DNA of 64,000 nucleotides from Paenibacillus aquistagni. GTDB taxonomy: Bacteria; Bacillota; Bacilli; Paenibacillales; Paenibacillaceae. The notes under the pieces were generated by a model that saw only the letters and a program-made list of their open reading frames with translations, made no database searches and was not told where the DNA came from. The stretch lies in contig NZ_FXAZ01000010.1 in NCBI RefSeq assembly GCF_900177815.1, positions 25,692-89,691 of the forward strand, in the 5' to 3' direction. Both the position numbers and the translations under genes were made by a program. Below are positions 17,276 to 26,683 of this stretch, in pieces; within the stretch, counting starts at the first letter, position 1, and every line of letters begins with the position of its first letter.

Positions 17276-18289
17276 ATGGAAGCTAGACAAAAGAACGCTG
17301 CCGCTCAAGTGTTGGGATTGGCCATCGGTGTTGTGCTCCTTGCAGCAAGCGCAGCAGCAAGTATTCGCTTCGGATTCCAGACCATATCCTGGTCGGATAT
17401 GATGGGAGCGTTTACTCATTATCGCGAGGATTCCATGGAGCAGGTTATTGTTCGAACGGCAAGACTGCCAAGAGCGCTCATTGCGATCTCGGTTGGTGCA
17501 AGCCTTGCGTTGGCGGGCGCACTTATGCAGGCCGTTACGCGCAATCCGCTTGCATCTCCAAGCGTGCTGGGCATCAATCAGGGGGCAAGCTTCGCGATTG
17601 TTCTAGCCATCACGGTGTTCGGCTGGAGCAATGGCCAGATGCTCGTATGGGTGTCCTTTGGCGGGGCCTTTATAGCTGCCGCAGCAGCGTATGTGCTTGG
17701 TTCCTTAGGAAGAGACGGCTTGTCACCGCTTCGTGTCATATTAGGGGGATCCGCGATTGTTGCACTCTATTCCTCTGCTACTCAAGGGCTGCTTGTTCGC
17801 AATGAAAATGGACTTCAAGACGTCATGTTCTGGCTTGCAGGCTCTATTGCTGCAAGGGATCTCCAGCTCTTGGCCATGGTTATCCCGTATATGATAATAG
17901 GCTGGGCTGCCGCGATGATCCTATCCCCGCAGTTGAATATTCTTGCGCTGGGGGAGGAATTGGCGCGGGGGCTCGGACAGCGAGTAGGGTTGATTCGCCT
18001 GGTGGCAGGCTTTATCGTTGTCTTGCTTGCGGGCGGATCTGTCGCCGTCGCTGGTCCGATCGGGCTTATCGGAATTATCGTGCCGCATATTGCCCGCTAT
18101 CTGGCCGGTCAGGACCACCGGTGGCTGCTGCCGTATTGTGCGGTATATGGGGCGGTACTGCTGCTGCTAGCCGATGTGCTGGCCCGCTTTATCATTATGC
18201 CTGAAGAGGTGCCAGTAGGCATTATGACTTCTGTCATTGGCGCTCCTTTCTTTATCTACATTGCGAGAAGGGAGCTGAGAAATAGATGA
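17276..18289 (+). CDS. FecCD-family siderophore ABC permease (YfiZ-like)
   Basis: A 337-residue, about ten-helix permease of the iron-siderophore ABC family. The signatures PRALIAISVGASLALAGA, NPLASPSVLGINQGA and GPIGLIGIIVPHIAR are typical of FecCD proteins. It pairs with the next permease as a heterodimer, its stop overlapping the next start by 4 bases. No ATPase gene is present; in Bacillus such systems share the unlinked ATPase YusV, which is the likely arrangement here. Confidence 0.93.
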   Translation: MEARQKNAAAQVLGLAIGVVLLAASAAASIRFGFQTISWSDMMGAFTHYREDSMEQVIVRTARLPRALIAISVGASLALAGALMQAVTRNPLASPSVLGINQGASFAIVLAITVFGWSNGQMLVWVSFGGAFIAAAAAYVLGSLGRDGLSPLRVILGGSAIVALYSSATQGLLVRNENGLQDVMFWLAGSIAARDLQLLAMVIPYMIIGWAAAMILSPQLNILALGEELARGLGQRVGLIRLVAGFIVVLLAGGSVAVAGPIGLIGIIVPHIARYLAGQDHRWLLPYCAVYGAVLLLLADVLARFIIMPEEVPVGIMTSVIGAPFFIYIARRELRNR

Positions 18290-19323
18290 AGCTTGGAACA
18301 CAGGGACGTGGAAGGGTTATCGTGCCCCAAGGCATCCATCTTCCCACCATGCGCGCTATAGCTGCGCTGCTCGCCGCATGGCTGCTTCTGGCGATCGGCA
18401 GTCTTGTATTTGGTGAACAAACGATCGCTTTCCCTCGAGCATGGCGCAGTCTGCTTGGACGTGGGGCAAGCGATGAGATTTTTATCGTGCAATCCCTACG
18501 AGCACCGCGCCTTCTAATGGCATTTTTAGTCGGTTCGTCTCTTGCGCTGTCCGGTGCGATCCTGCAGGCTGTGATCAAAAACCCACTTGCCGCTCCAGAT
18601 GTCATCGGCATTAGCGGAGGCGCGTCAGTGGGCGCAGTGGCTTTCATTACTTATTTATCAAGCCATGTGAGCATTCATTGGATGCCTGTGGCCTCCATGA
18701 TCGGTGCTGTTGCTGCAGCAGGTCTTGTCTACTGGCTAGCTTGGAAGGATGGGGCTCAGCCGCTTCGGCTTGTTCTAGTGGGGATTGGCATCGGTTCTTT
18801 ATTATCAGCATTAACATCCTTTATGCTCGTCTTCAGCCCCTCGTACTCGGCCAGTTCTTCTTACATCTGGCTGACGGGCACGATCTATGGCTCCACATGG
18901 GTCGAAGTCACGGTGCTGCTTCCGTGGGTGCTGCTTTTTGGCGTGCTGCTGTATGGATTCAAGGGAGCAATGAATGTCCAACTGCTTGGAGATGAGCTTG
19001 CAATAGGGCTTGGAAGCCGCGTGCAGAGGAATCGAATGGTGCTGATTCTGATCAGTGTGGGGTTGGCTGGAGCCGCAGTGTCGATGGGAGGCGTCATCGG
19101 ATTTGTCGGTCTGATTGCTCCTCATATTGCTAGGAAGCTGGTAGGGCCTGTCGCTCATCGTCTGCTTCCTGTTGCAGCGCTAACGGGTGGAGTGGTCGTT
19201 GCGTTCGCTGATCTAGTGGCCAGAACGATATTCCTGCCGCTAGATATCCCAGTTGGAGTCTTTACGTCGGGCATCGGTGCGCCCTTTTTTATTTATTTGC
19301 TATATCGAACAAGAAAGCAATAA
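18286..19323 (+). CDS. FecCD-family siderophore ABC permease (YfhA-like)
   Basis: A 345-residue second FecCD permease with LRAPRLLMAFLVGSSLALSGA, NPLAAPDVIGISGGASVG and GFVGLIAPHIARKLVG motifs. It is translationally coupled to the first permease through the ATGA overlap, and both should form one channel for the siderophore delivered by the stalk-SBP. No terminator is obvious before the ArsR gene about 170 bases on. Confidence 0.93.
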   Translation: MKLGTQGRGRVIVPQGIHLPTMRAIAALLAAWLLLAIGSLVFGEQTIAFPRAWRSLLGRGASDEIFIVQSLRAPRLLMAFLVGSSLALSGAILQAVIKNPLAAPDVIGISGGASVGAVAFITYLSSHVSIHWMPVASMIGAVAAAGLVYWLAWKDGAQPLRLVLVGIGIGSLLSALTSFMLVFSPSYSASSSYIWLTGTIYGSTWVEVTVLLPWVLLFGVLLYGFKGAMNVQLLGDELAIGLGSRVQRNRMVLILISVGLAGAAVSMGGVIGFVGLIAPHIARKLVGPVAHRLLPVAALTGGVVVAFADLVARTIFLPLDIPVGVFTSGIGAPFFIYLLYRTRKQ

Positions 19324-19498
19324 GTATGTTGATCCTCAAGAGAAATGGTTATAGCTCAATGACATCTATTTTAGGCAAGGCTCCAGTTTAGATTCGTCCA
19401 TTAGCGCCTGCTCTGCTGCCTTCCCGATTATTCCTTTCTCCTTTATTTGTGTTATCATAGTACTATCTTTAAATCTTCAGATATTAGGAGAGTATGTG

Positions 19499-19825
19499 AT
19501 GTATCAAGAGGTTCAGCAGTTTAAAGCTGATTTTTTCAAGGCGTTGGCTCATCCTTTACGTATACGAATTCTTGAAATATTGTCCGAGGGCAGCAAGACC
19601 GTCAATGAGATTCAAGCCATTCTTGGAACGGAGGGCTCGGCGGTATCCCAGCAGCTTGCAGTGCTGCGCAGCAAGAATGTAGTGATTGGCGTCAAGGACG
19701 GCACATCGGTGATCTACTCGCTGCGTGATCCATTAATTAAGGAGCTGTTGCAGGTAGCGAAGCAAATTTTCGATAATCATCTTATTAGTGCGATATCCTT
19801 GTTGGAAAATATGAAAAATCAGTAA
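19499..19825 (+). CDS. ArsR-family transcriptional regulator
   Basis: A 108-residue winged-helix protein (FFKALAHPLRIRILEIL, then GSAVSQQLAVLRSKNVV as recognition helix). It lacks the CxC metal-binding pair of arsenic or cadmium sensors, so its signal is something else. Similar small ArsR proteins sit next to SulP transporter genes in other bacilli; here ferrochelatase on the opposite strand separates the two. ATG 19499 lies 8 bases after AGGAG; a GTG at 19496 is also possible. Confidence 0.88.
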   Translation: MYQEVQQFKADFFKALAHPLRIRILEILSEGSKTVNEIQAILGTEGSAVSQQLAVLRSKNVVIGVKDGTSVIYSLRDPLIKELLQVAKQIFDNHLISAISLLENMKNQ

Positions 19826-19855
19826 AAACCCTTGCTGCTCATAAATAGGGGAAAG

Positions 19856-19911
19856 AGAGCTTGCTGGATAGGCTGAGTATCATTTGCCCGTATGCAGTAA
19901 GCTCTTTTTGC
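19856..19911. terminator. Terminator between ArsR and hemH
   Basis: An 11-bp AGAGCTTGCTG / CAGTAAGCTCT stem (one G-T pair) closes a long loop and is followed by TTTTTG. It ends the ArsR transcript ahead of the convergent hemH. Confidence 0.65.
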
Positions 19912-19951
19912 GATACCCGTTTATTTTTATCCTTCTATTCTATTGCTGTAT

Positions 19952-20902
19952 TCAACTGCAATTTTCCACGAGCTCCTTCAAAATGCCTGCAAGAGCAGGA
20001 TCATCATTGAACGGATGGACATAAGTAAAGCTCTCCCCGCCATGATCCAGGAAGTAGGCCTTATTCTCGCCTTCAATCTCTTCTATTGTTTCTAAGCAGT
20101 CGGATACAAAGCCTGGTGTAACCACGAGCACATGCTTAATTCCCTCCTGCGGGAGACGTTTCATCGTCTCGTCTGTAGCAGGTGTCAGCCATTCGTCAGG
20201 ACCGAACTTGGACTGATAGGTTAGCTGGTAAGGGACATCCCCTACTTTTTCCATCACAAGCGCTGTGGTCTGCTCACAGTGCACAGGATAACAATCCCCC
20301 TTGTGGACATAAGACACGGGTATGCCGTGATAGGAGAAGAGGATCATATCAATCGTCTTCTGCTCGTCGAGCTTCTGCTTAATGTGATCTGCGAGCCATG
20401 AGATATAACGCGGATGCTCATGAAAGGCGTGGATCATATGCAGGCTTGGGATTGTGTTTTGCTGCAAAAAATATCGCATGGCTTGATCAAAGACAGTAGC
20501 CGTCGTCGTAACGGAATATTGCGGATAGAGGGGAATGATGACGAGATCCGTAACGCCAAGCTTTATCATATCCTCTAATGCGGCTCCCAGCAGAGGATCA
20601 CTGTAGGACATGGCATAGCGAACAATTCGGTCTGGAAGCAGCTCCTGCAGATGCTTTGCTTGGGCCTTCGTGTAAATAAGCAAAGGAGATCCCTCTTCTC
20701 GCCATATTTCCTGATACAGCTTGGCTGATTTCTTCGGTCTTGTCTGCAAAATGATGCCGTGAAGGATCGGAAGCCACATCCAGCGCGGCTTGTCGATGAC
20801 ACGAGCGTCGCTTAAAAATCGGCGCAAATAACGCTTTACCGCAGCCGGTTCTGGTTGATCCGGTGTGCCTAAATTTACGATGAGTACGCCCTTGTTGGAC
20901 AT
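19952..20902 (-). CDS. hemH: Ferrochelatase, E. coli-type HemH
   Basis: A 316-residue ferrochelatase, which inserts iron into a porphyrin. It begins KGVLIVNLGTPDQPEP and contains FLSDARVID, SYHGIPVSYVHKGDCYP (catalytic His in SYHGIP), QSKFG-x-DEWL and TPGFVSDCLETIEEI. These segments follow the E. coli/proteobacterial HemH pattern closely, not the B. subtilis coproporphyrin ferrochelatase, whose N-terminus and SAHSLP motif are different. A standard GGAGGAAA ribosome site precedes the ATG. It sits near the iron-uptake genes. It could be a second, horizontally acquired enzyme or the organism's only one. Confidence 0.9.
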   Translation of the reverse strand: MSNKGVLIVNLGTPDQPEPAAVKRYLRRFLSDARVIDKPRWMWLPILHGIILQTRPKKSAKLYQEIWREEGSPLLIYTKAQAKHLQELLPDRIVRYAMSYSDPLLGAALEDMIKLGVTDLVIIPLYPQYSVTTTATVFDQAMRYFLQQNTIPSLHMIHAFHEHPRYISWLADHIKQKLDEQKTIDMILFSYHGIPVSYVHKGDCYPVHCEQTTALVMEKVGDVPYQLTYQSKFGPDEWLTPATDETMKRLPQEGIKHVLVVTPGFVSDCLETIEEIEGENKAYFLDHGGESFTYVHPFNDDPALAGILKELVENCS

Positions 20903-21288
20903 TGAAATTTCCTCCTGTAGTTAAAGATCTATCATGTTCCAAGCACAAAATGGTTAATAGATAAATGGCTATATAGTAGCCAGATCGTGTGGATGAACGG
21001 CATGTACTTGTCCATCTGCTAGGCTCTCTTTATTCTAAATCATACAAGCAATCGGATCATATTGGAAAAAAGGACAGGCTGTCTTCTATTTTAGGTCTAA
21101 AAATCTTAATGGGATATGAAAAATGCGAGTGGCGAGGGCTGGCGGAAACTTATCTTCAGTTTGCCGCTGTTCTTGCGTATTTTTGCATATTATCAGGGGT
21201 AGGGACAGATTGACTATTTAATGGTTCATAAATATGATTTTATATATATTCAAATAATTAAAGATAAAGATAAACGGAGCTGATTACG
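20903..21288. other. Intergenic region hemH / sulP
   Basis: This divergent promoter region of about 385 bases is AT-rich near 21225-21275. A 74-codon open frame at 20989-21213 has no ribosome site or protein-like features. I see no hairpin or operator that I can name. Confidence 0.5.
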
Positions 21289-23070
21289 ATTTTTTCTTTT
21301 GACGACAGGTTCAAGGGATACAGTGTCAAGTCCTTGCAGAAGGATCTTGTCTCCGGTCTCATTGTAGGTATTGTTGCCATTCCGCTTGGAATGGCCTTTG
21401 CTATTGCATCAGGGGTGAAGCCTGAATATGGGCTGTATACCGTCATCGTAGCGGGGATTCTGATCTCGCTCTTCGGGGGTTCGAAGTTCCAGATCGGTGG
21501 TCCAACCGGAGCATTTATCCCCATTCTGTTCGCTATTGTGATGCAATATGGCTATGAGAACCTGTTGATTGCAGGTTTTATGGCTGGCGTGCTCTTATTT
21601 CTGATGGGGCTGTTTAAGCTTGGCGGATTAATCAAATTTATCCCCCGTCCTGTAACCATAGGGTTTACGACAGGGATTGCAATCACCATTTTCACAGGCC
21701 AGATTGCAAACTTTCTTGGATTAACCGGATTAGAGAAGCATGAGTCCTTCATCATGAATATGAAGGAGATTGCGGTTCACTTGGGAGGAATGAATGGCTA
21801 CAGCATCCTGACTGCAGGGATCTGTCTTGCCGTCATTCTGCTCGCGCCTCGGTGGCTTCCGAAGGTGCCGGGATCTCTGCTTGGTCTCTTGATCTCTACG
21901 CTGCTCGCGATGCTGTTGTATCCTGATCAAGTGGCTACGATTGGCACTGCTTACGGCGAGATTCCGAACCGTCTGCCGAGTCTTGCGTTTCCTACGATTA
22001 CGTGGCAGTCGATTCAGCATATGATCAAGCCTGCACTCGTGATTGCCCTGCTTGGCGGTATTGAATCGTTGCTGTCTGCGGTTGTCGCAGATGGAATGAC
22101 GGGCACACGGCATCACAGCAACCGTGAACTGATGGGGCAGGGGATCGCCAACATGGTGACGCCGCTCTTTGGCGGCATACCCGCTACAGGCGCCATTGCC
22201 CGTACTGCAACCAATATTAAGAGCGGCGCAGTTTCTCCGCTGTCAGGCGTTATTCATGGCGTTGTCGTGCTTCTGGTGCTGTTTATCCTGGCTCCGTATG
22301 CGTCAAGCATTCCACTTGCCAGCATGGCCCCAATCCTGATGGTTGTCGCTTGGAACATGAGTGAGCGCAAGGCCTTTGCTCATGTGCTTCGTACGCGTAC
22401 AGCTGACTCGCTGGTGCTGTTGATCACCTTCTTGCTGACGATCTTCACCGATCTGACGACGGCGGTAGAGGTTGGCTTGGTGGCGTCAGCCATTCTATTT
22501 GTAAAGAACATGAGCGAGCTGCTGAGAACCTCCAAGGTGCTGCCTGATCATGATCAAAAAGGAGAACGCGTATCCTCACGCGTGATCCATGAGCAGCATA
22601 ACTGTCCGCAGGTCAGCATTCATACGGTAGAAGGGGCGCTTTTCTTTGGCGCAGCAGCGCAGTTCGAGCAGCGCCTTGCAGAGGAGCTCAAAGAGCAGCC
22701 AAAAGTGCTCATTCTTCGGATGAATCATGTGCTGTATATGGATACGACAGGCGAAGCTAATTTTGCTGCGATCGTGAAGCAGGTACGTAAGCAGGGAGGC
22801 ACGGTCTTGATCTCTGAGATGAGACTGCAGCCGGAACAGATGCTGAGGAAGACAGGGCTCGCCGCTTCGCTTGGCGAGGAGCATTTCTTTGATAAGACGG
22901 GTGAAGCGATCAGCTATGCGCTGACGAAGCTGAATCGTCATCAATGCCTGGGCTGTCCGATTAGGGCTTTTCGGGAATGCGAGCATTTATCTGATCCGAA
23001 CCATGCAGTGACCCCTCATACCGATAAGAAGGCTGCTCCGTCAGGAGCAAGATCACAAACGGTGTGCTAG
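21289..23070 (+). CDS. SulP-family anion transporter with STAS domain, apparent ATT start
   Basis: A SulP/SLC26-type transporter of about 593 residues (sulfate, bicarbonate or other anion). It has the usual 10-14 helix core with VAIPLGMAFAIASGVKPEYGLY and GGIPATGAIARTATN, then a cytoplasmic STAS domain (~430-545, VLYMDTTGE), and a Cys-rich tail (CLGCPIRAFREC). The frame opens just before 21280. No ATG, GTG or TTG precedes the family-like DDRFKGYSVKSLQKDL segment. CGGAGC at 21275-21280 lies 9 bases ahead of ATT 21289, giving MFSFDDRFKG. The first ordinary start, TTG 21334, lacks a ribosome site and would remove 15 residues. The terminator at 23244 follows. Confidence 0.87.
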   Translation: MFSFDDRFKGYSVKSLQKDLVSGLIVGIVAIPLGMAFAIASGVKPEYGLYTVIVAGILISLFGGSKFQIGGPTGAFIPILFAIVMQYGYENLLIAGFMAGVLLFLMGLFKLGGLIKFIPRPVTIGFTTGIAITIFTGQIANFLGLTGLEKHESFIMNMKEIAVHLGGMNGYSILTAGICLAVILLAPRWLPKVPGSLLGLLISTLLAMLLYPDQVATIGTAYGEIPNRLPSLAFPTITWQSIQHMIKPALVIALLGGIESLLSAVVADGMTGTRHHSNRELMGQGIANMVTPLFGGIPATGAIARTATNIKSGAVSPLSGVIHGVVVLLVLFILAPYASSIPLASMAPILMVVAWNMSERKAFAHVLRTRTADSLVLLITFLLTIFTDLTTAVEVGLVASAILFVKNMSELLRTSKVLPDHDQKGERVSSRVIHEQHNCPQVSIHTVEGALFFGAAAQFEQRLAEELKEQPKVLILRMNHVLYMDTTGEANFAAIVKQVRKQGGTVLISEMRLQPEQMLRKTGLAASLGEEHFFDKTGEAISYALTKLNRHQCLGCPIRAFRECEHLSDPNHAVTPHTDKKAAPSGARSQTVC

Positions 23071-23243
23071 ACAAAGAGAATACACATGACTGTCGGTTGG
23101 AAGATATGAAAAGTGGCAGGTTGGTAATATAGAAATGGACAAATCAAGCGCTCACTTTACCATGCGAGGCTCGCTCCATATATTAAAAAGAAATGGTTCT
23201 AACATAATCGCATAGCTTGGAAAGACTCCGTTTAACTCGCCAT

Positions 23244-23288
23244 AGGACCTCAGCATCCACTGCTAAGTGGTGGCTGAGGTCCTTTTTT
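23244..23288 (+). terminator. Intrinsic terminator downstream of sulP
   Basis: An 11-bp AGGACCTCAGC / GCTGAGGTCCT stem with a small inner CCAC/GTGG pairing is followed by TTTTTT. It lies ahead of the convergent permease gene. Confidence 0.85.
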
Positions 23289-23379
23289 ACCGGAATGTAT
23301 CAGTCGTCTATTGAAGAAGGCTATTTCCTCTTCCCAATGGCAAAGTTTGGATGGATTTAGAATGCCGTTGCAGGCCCCG

Positions 23380-24789
23380 CTAGATGAGAAACATCGCGAC
23401 GACGGTCGTGACCGCAAGCCCAATCATTACGGGCTTAAGGTTGCGTCTTGCAAGCTCGAAGGGGCTTACTCCGCAGATTGCAGCAGCGGGTATAAGCGCC
23501 CAAGGAACGAGTGTTCCGCCGCCTACCCAGATGGCGGATACTTGCCCGAGGGCGGTGAGCGTCGCTGCACCAGAGCCAATTGCGGTAGCGAACAGCTGCG
23601 CGATGGAGCCTGCTAGGGAAATGCCTGAGAAGCCGGAGCCATCCAGGCCTGTGATGGCCCCGATGACCGTCAGCGTGACAGAGCCAACAGCGCCATTTAG
23701 CGGAACAGCGCCCGCAAGCGCCACCCCGAGATCGTTAACGATGCCATGTGACGCTTCAGGCAGCACCTTGCCAAAGAGGTCCGTGAAGGCGGCATCGCCC
23801 AGATAGAAGAAGGCGGCAATGGGAATAACCGGTCCGAATACCTTGAAACCGAAGACAAAGCCATCGATTAAGTAGGCGGTCACCTTCTCAAGGCCTTGAT
23901 TGCGGTGCGAGATGAGCGTAATCGCAATTAGAATGAGCACCGCTGTTCCCCCGACAAGAGCAGTAGCATCCCCACCTTGAAGCTTCAGCACAAACATGGC
24001 AGCTACATCGAGCGCAAACAGCAGCAAAATGCCAACGGCGAGCCACTGCTTAAGCCGAGGTGACAAGTTTACCGTGTGCTCATTGTCTGATGAAGCAGTA
24101 AGCTGCTGAGCACCTTGTCCCGATACGAGCCCGTCACGGAAAGTTCGGTTCTTGATATCCCTGCGCATCATCCAGTAAGCTGTGATGGTTGTGACTAAGC
24201 CCATGACGATCACGAGCGGCACACTGGCGCTCATGACGCTTGACACCGGCAGTCCTGCGGCATCGGCTGTCAGCTTCGGCGCCCCTTGGATGATATAGTC
24301 GCCAGACAACGCAATGCCGTGGCCGAACAGATTCATTGCCATCGCTGCACCTAAGGCAGGCAGGCCGACACGAAGGGCTACCGGCAGCAGTACGGCCCCA
24401 ATTAAAGCTACCGCTGGCGAAGGCCAGAAGAAGAAAGCGGTTACCATCATGATGATGCCAATACCCCAGTAAGCCATCGCAGGCGTGCGCAGGAACCGAG
24501 TCAGCGGGGCCACCATTGTCTCATTGATGCCAGTTTGGATAAGGACCCGGCTCATGGCCACGATGATGGAGATAATCATGATGGTGCTCATCAATTCTTT
24601 AGTGGCATAAATGAAGGACTGAAACACTCCGGATACGGAGCCGCTTAGCGTCTCTGTAGCCAGCAAGCCGAGTGCAAAGATCCCCGTGACGCAGATCATC
24701 GTCGTGTCACGACGCCGAATCATCAGCCCCATAATAAATACGATGAACACGAGGTACACCCAATGGATCGCAGTTAATGAAATGCCCAT
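23380..24789 (-). CDS. Multi-pass permease, ion-transporter (GntP/DcuC-like) type
   Basis: A membrane protein of about 469 residues with roughly 12 hydrophobic segments. Its repeat-like layout and conserved turns (MNLFGHGIALSGDYIIQGAPKLTADAAG; GAVPLNGAVGSVTLTVIGAITG; GGGTLVPWALIP) resemble the ion-transporter superfamily of dicarboxylate, gluconate or citrate carriers, but I cannot name the substrate. The frame extends to 24861; ATG 24789 (MGISLTAIHW) begins right at the first membrane helix and is preceded by AAGGGACG, so it is preferred. It stands alone between sulP and hmp. Confidence 0.75.
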   Translation of the reverse strand: MGISLTAIHWVYLVFIVFIMGLMIRRRDTTMICVTGIFALGLLATETLSGSVSGVFQSFIYATKELMSTIMIISIIVAMSRVLIQTGINETMVAPLTRFLRTPAMAYWGIGIIMMVTAFFFWPSPAVALIGAVLLPVALRVGLPALGAAMAMNLFGHGIALSGDYIIQGAPKLTADAAGLPVSSVMSASVPLVIVMGLVTTITAYWMMRRDIKNRTFRDGLVSGQGAQQLTASSDNEHTVNLSPRLKQWLAVGILLLFALDVAAMFVLKLQGGDATALVGGTAVLILIAITLISHRNQGLEKVTAYLIDGFVFGFKVFGPVIPIAAFFYLGDAAFTDLFGKVLPEASHGIVNDLGVALAGAVPLNGAVGSVTLTVIGAITGLDGSGFSGISLAGSIAQLFATAIGSGAATLTALGQVSAIWVGGGTLVPWALIPAAAICGVSPFELARRNLKPVMIGLAVTTVVAMFLI

Positions 24790-25023
24790 AGGGTCACGTC
24801 CCTTCTCCCTTAACAACAGGTAGTGAATACATGTTATGCCTGGGCGTGGGCAATGGTTCATGCCTACATCAAGCTAGGCCAGGACGCAGCGAGAATAATG
24901 CAAGGTCCCCTTTTCTAGGCAGCAGCGTATAAAATGAACCCTAAAACCCTAAGATCATGTAACGGACAACGGGCATCCTAATACATCCAACACAGCTAAA
25001 CGAACCCTTCACGTAATGACACA

Positions 25024-25072
25024 AAATAGCGGCAGCCAGGACCTGATCTGCTGTCCCGGACTGCCGCTATTT
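25024..25072 (-). terminator. Terminator downstream of hmp
   Basis: A perfect 12-bp AAATAGCGGCAG / CTGCCGCTATTT stem encloses a 25-base loop. The arm gives a T-rich flank on the minus strand, about 120 bases after the hmp stop. The remaining intergenic bases up to 24790 show nothing I can name. Confidence 0.65.
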
Positions 25073-25189
25073 ATCGTTTATAGATTAGAAGAACGCCAGC
25101 TGTCTTGCTTCATACGCTATAAGTAACTTGTATCGTGATCCTATGTCATTTCGCTTCATCATGCTTACGACGACTAGTGAGATGCGTGA

Positions 25190-26419
25190 TCACGCCAGCT
25201 TCAAGCTGCCTTTAGGACCAAAGTATTCCGCGCAAATATCAGACTCCTGAACGCCTAGCTCTTTCAAATCACTTACCATCTGTTCCATAAAGGCTGCGGA
25301 ACCGCAGACATAGTAGACGGCCGACTCAGCAGGCAGTAAGGTTTGCAGCCACTCTGCGTCAATACGGCCTTCATGCTGATAGCGCTGTTCTTCTCGGTCC
25401 ATATCCGTTGGGTTGGAGTAGCAGAAGTAGATCTTTGCGTCTGTCGTATGCTCCTGCCAACTGGCGACCTCCTCGCGAAAGGCATGGGACGGGCCATCTG
25501 CTGCTGCATGAATAAAGACAGCTGGCGGCCGGACGGCTTGCTTGCTGTGCGCTTCGATCATGCTGATCATAGGTGTAATGCCAACCCCTGCGCTTATCCA
25601 TACACGCGGACGGTCATCTTGCACCTTCAGTGTGAAATCTCCTGCGGGTGCAGACAGGTAGAGCACAGCGCCTTCTTGTACCTCATCATGGAGAAACATC
25701 GATACTTTGCCCGCAGGGCGTCCTTCCACGGCTTCCTCGCGCTTAACCGAGATTCGGTAATACGAGGCGTCTGGTGCATGGCTCAGGCTGTATTGTCGAA
25801 TATGGGTATAAGATTCCTCGGGCATTTCTACTTTTACACTCACGTATTGTCCCGGCTCAAAGGCGGGCAGCGTTCCTTCATCTTGTGGCACCAGGTAGAG
25901 CGAGATAATCTGCTCGCCTTCAGGCTGCTTGCGCTGCACAATGAAAGGACGGAAGCCTTCCCATCCGCCGTGCTGGTTCTCCGCTTGTTGATACAGATCG
26001 GACTCGACCGAAATAAACACATCCGCAATGATGCCATAGGCTTCTGCCCAAGCCTGCAGGATATCCTCTGTAGCGGCTTCTCCCAGCACCTCCTTGATCG
26101 CCCCAAGCAAATGATGCCCAACGATAGGATAATGCTCCTTCTTGACTCCAAGGCTGCGGTGCTTATGTGCAATTTGCTCCACAACAGGGACAATGGTGCT
26201 TAATTGGTCAATATGCTTAGCTGCGGCAAGCACAGCATTGGCCAGAGCCATCTGCTGGCGCTCCTGATGCTGATTGGCGTGGTTGAACACGTGAAGCAGT
26301 TCCGGATGTTCGGCAAACATGTTGCGATAGAAGCATTTGGTTATGGTTAATCCATGCTGCTCTAATACGGGTACGGTAGACTTAATGATACGAATCGTGT
26401 TTTCCTTTAACAATTTCAT
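25190..26419 (-). CDS. hmp: Flavohemoglobin (nitric oxide dioxygenase)
   Basis: A 409-residue Hmp, which uses NADH and O2 to turn nitric oxide into nitrate. It has an N-terminal globin (1-140) with distal-side FYRNMFAEHPELLHVFNHANQ and the proximal histidine in IAHKHRSLGV. An FAD-binding domain follows (~150-260, RQYSLSHAP), then an NAD-binding domain (~265-400, VWISAGVGITPMISM and YVCGSAAFM). Length and order match the family. AGGGGGGAATG gives the start ATG. I could not identify a convincing NsrR or ResD site upstream. Confidence 0.95.
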   Translation of the reverse strand: MKLLKENTIRIIKSTVPVLEQHGLTITKCFYRNMFAEHPELLHVFNHANQHQERQQMALANAVLAAAKHIDQLSTIVPVVEQIAHKHRSLGVKKEHYPIVGHHLLGAIKEVLGEAATEDILQAWAEAYGIIADVFISVESDLYQQAENQHGGWEGFRPFIVQRKQPEGEQIISLYLVPQDEGTLPAFEPGQYVSVKVEMPEESYTHIRQYSLSHAPDASYYRISVKREEAVEGRPAGKVSMFLHDEVQEGAVLYLSAPAGDFTLKVQDDRPRVWISAGVGITPMISMIEAHSKQAVRPPAVFIHAAADGPSHAFREEVASWQEHTTDAKIYFCYSNPTDMDREEQRYQHEGRIDAEWLQTLLPAESAVYYVCGSAAFMEQMVSDLKELGVQESDICAEYFGPKGSLKLA

Positions 26420-26683
26420 TCCCCCCAGGCACGAATAAATACGTTACTGGGATTAAGTATAAAATTGGAAGGGCAGCACGCGAGTGATTACGATCACATT
26501 AATTTTTAACAATTAGCAACAATTAACCGATTCTGGCTCCCCTATCGAAATAACCTATTCATTAGGGGACATGGACGCACATCAACAGGATTGAATCGAA
26601 CCCCATCTTCTCTTTTTAGCATACGGCCTACTTTTAATTTGCGGACGCTTATCTTTGGAACGAATGGTCCAGCCAAGCTTCTC

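Noticed and set aside
25343..26203. 286-codon plus-strand frame opposite hmp
   Set aside because: Shadow of flavohemoglobin; rich in Cys and His from reversed codons, no start signal.
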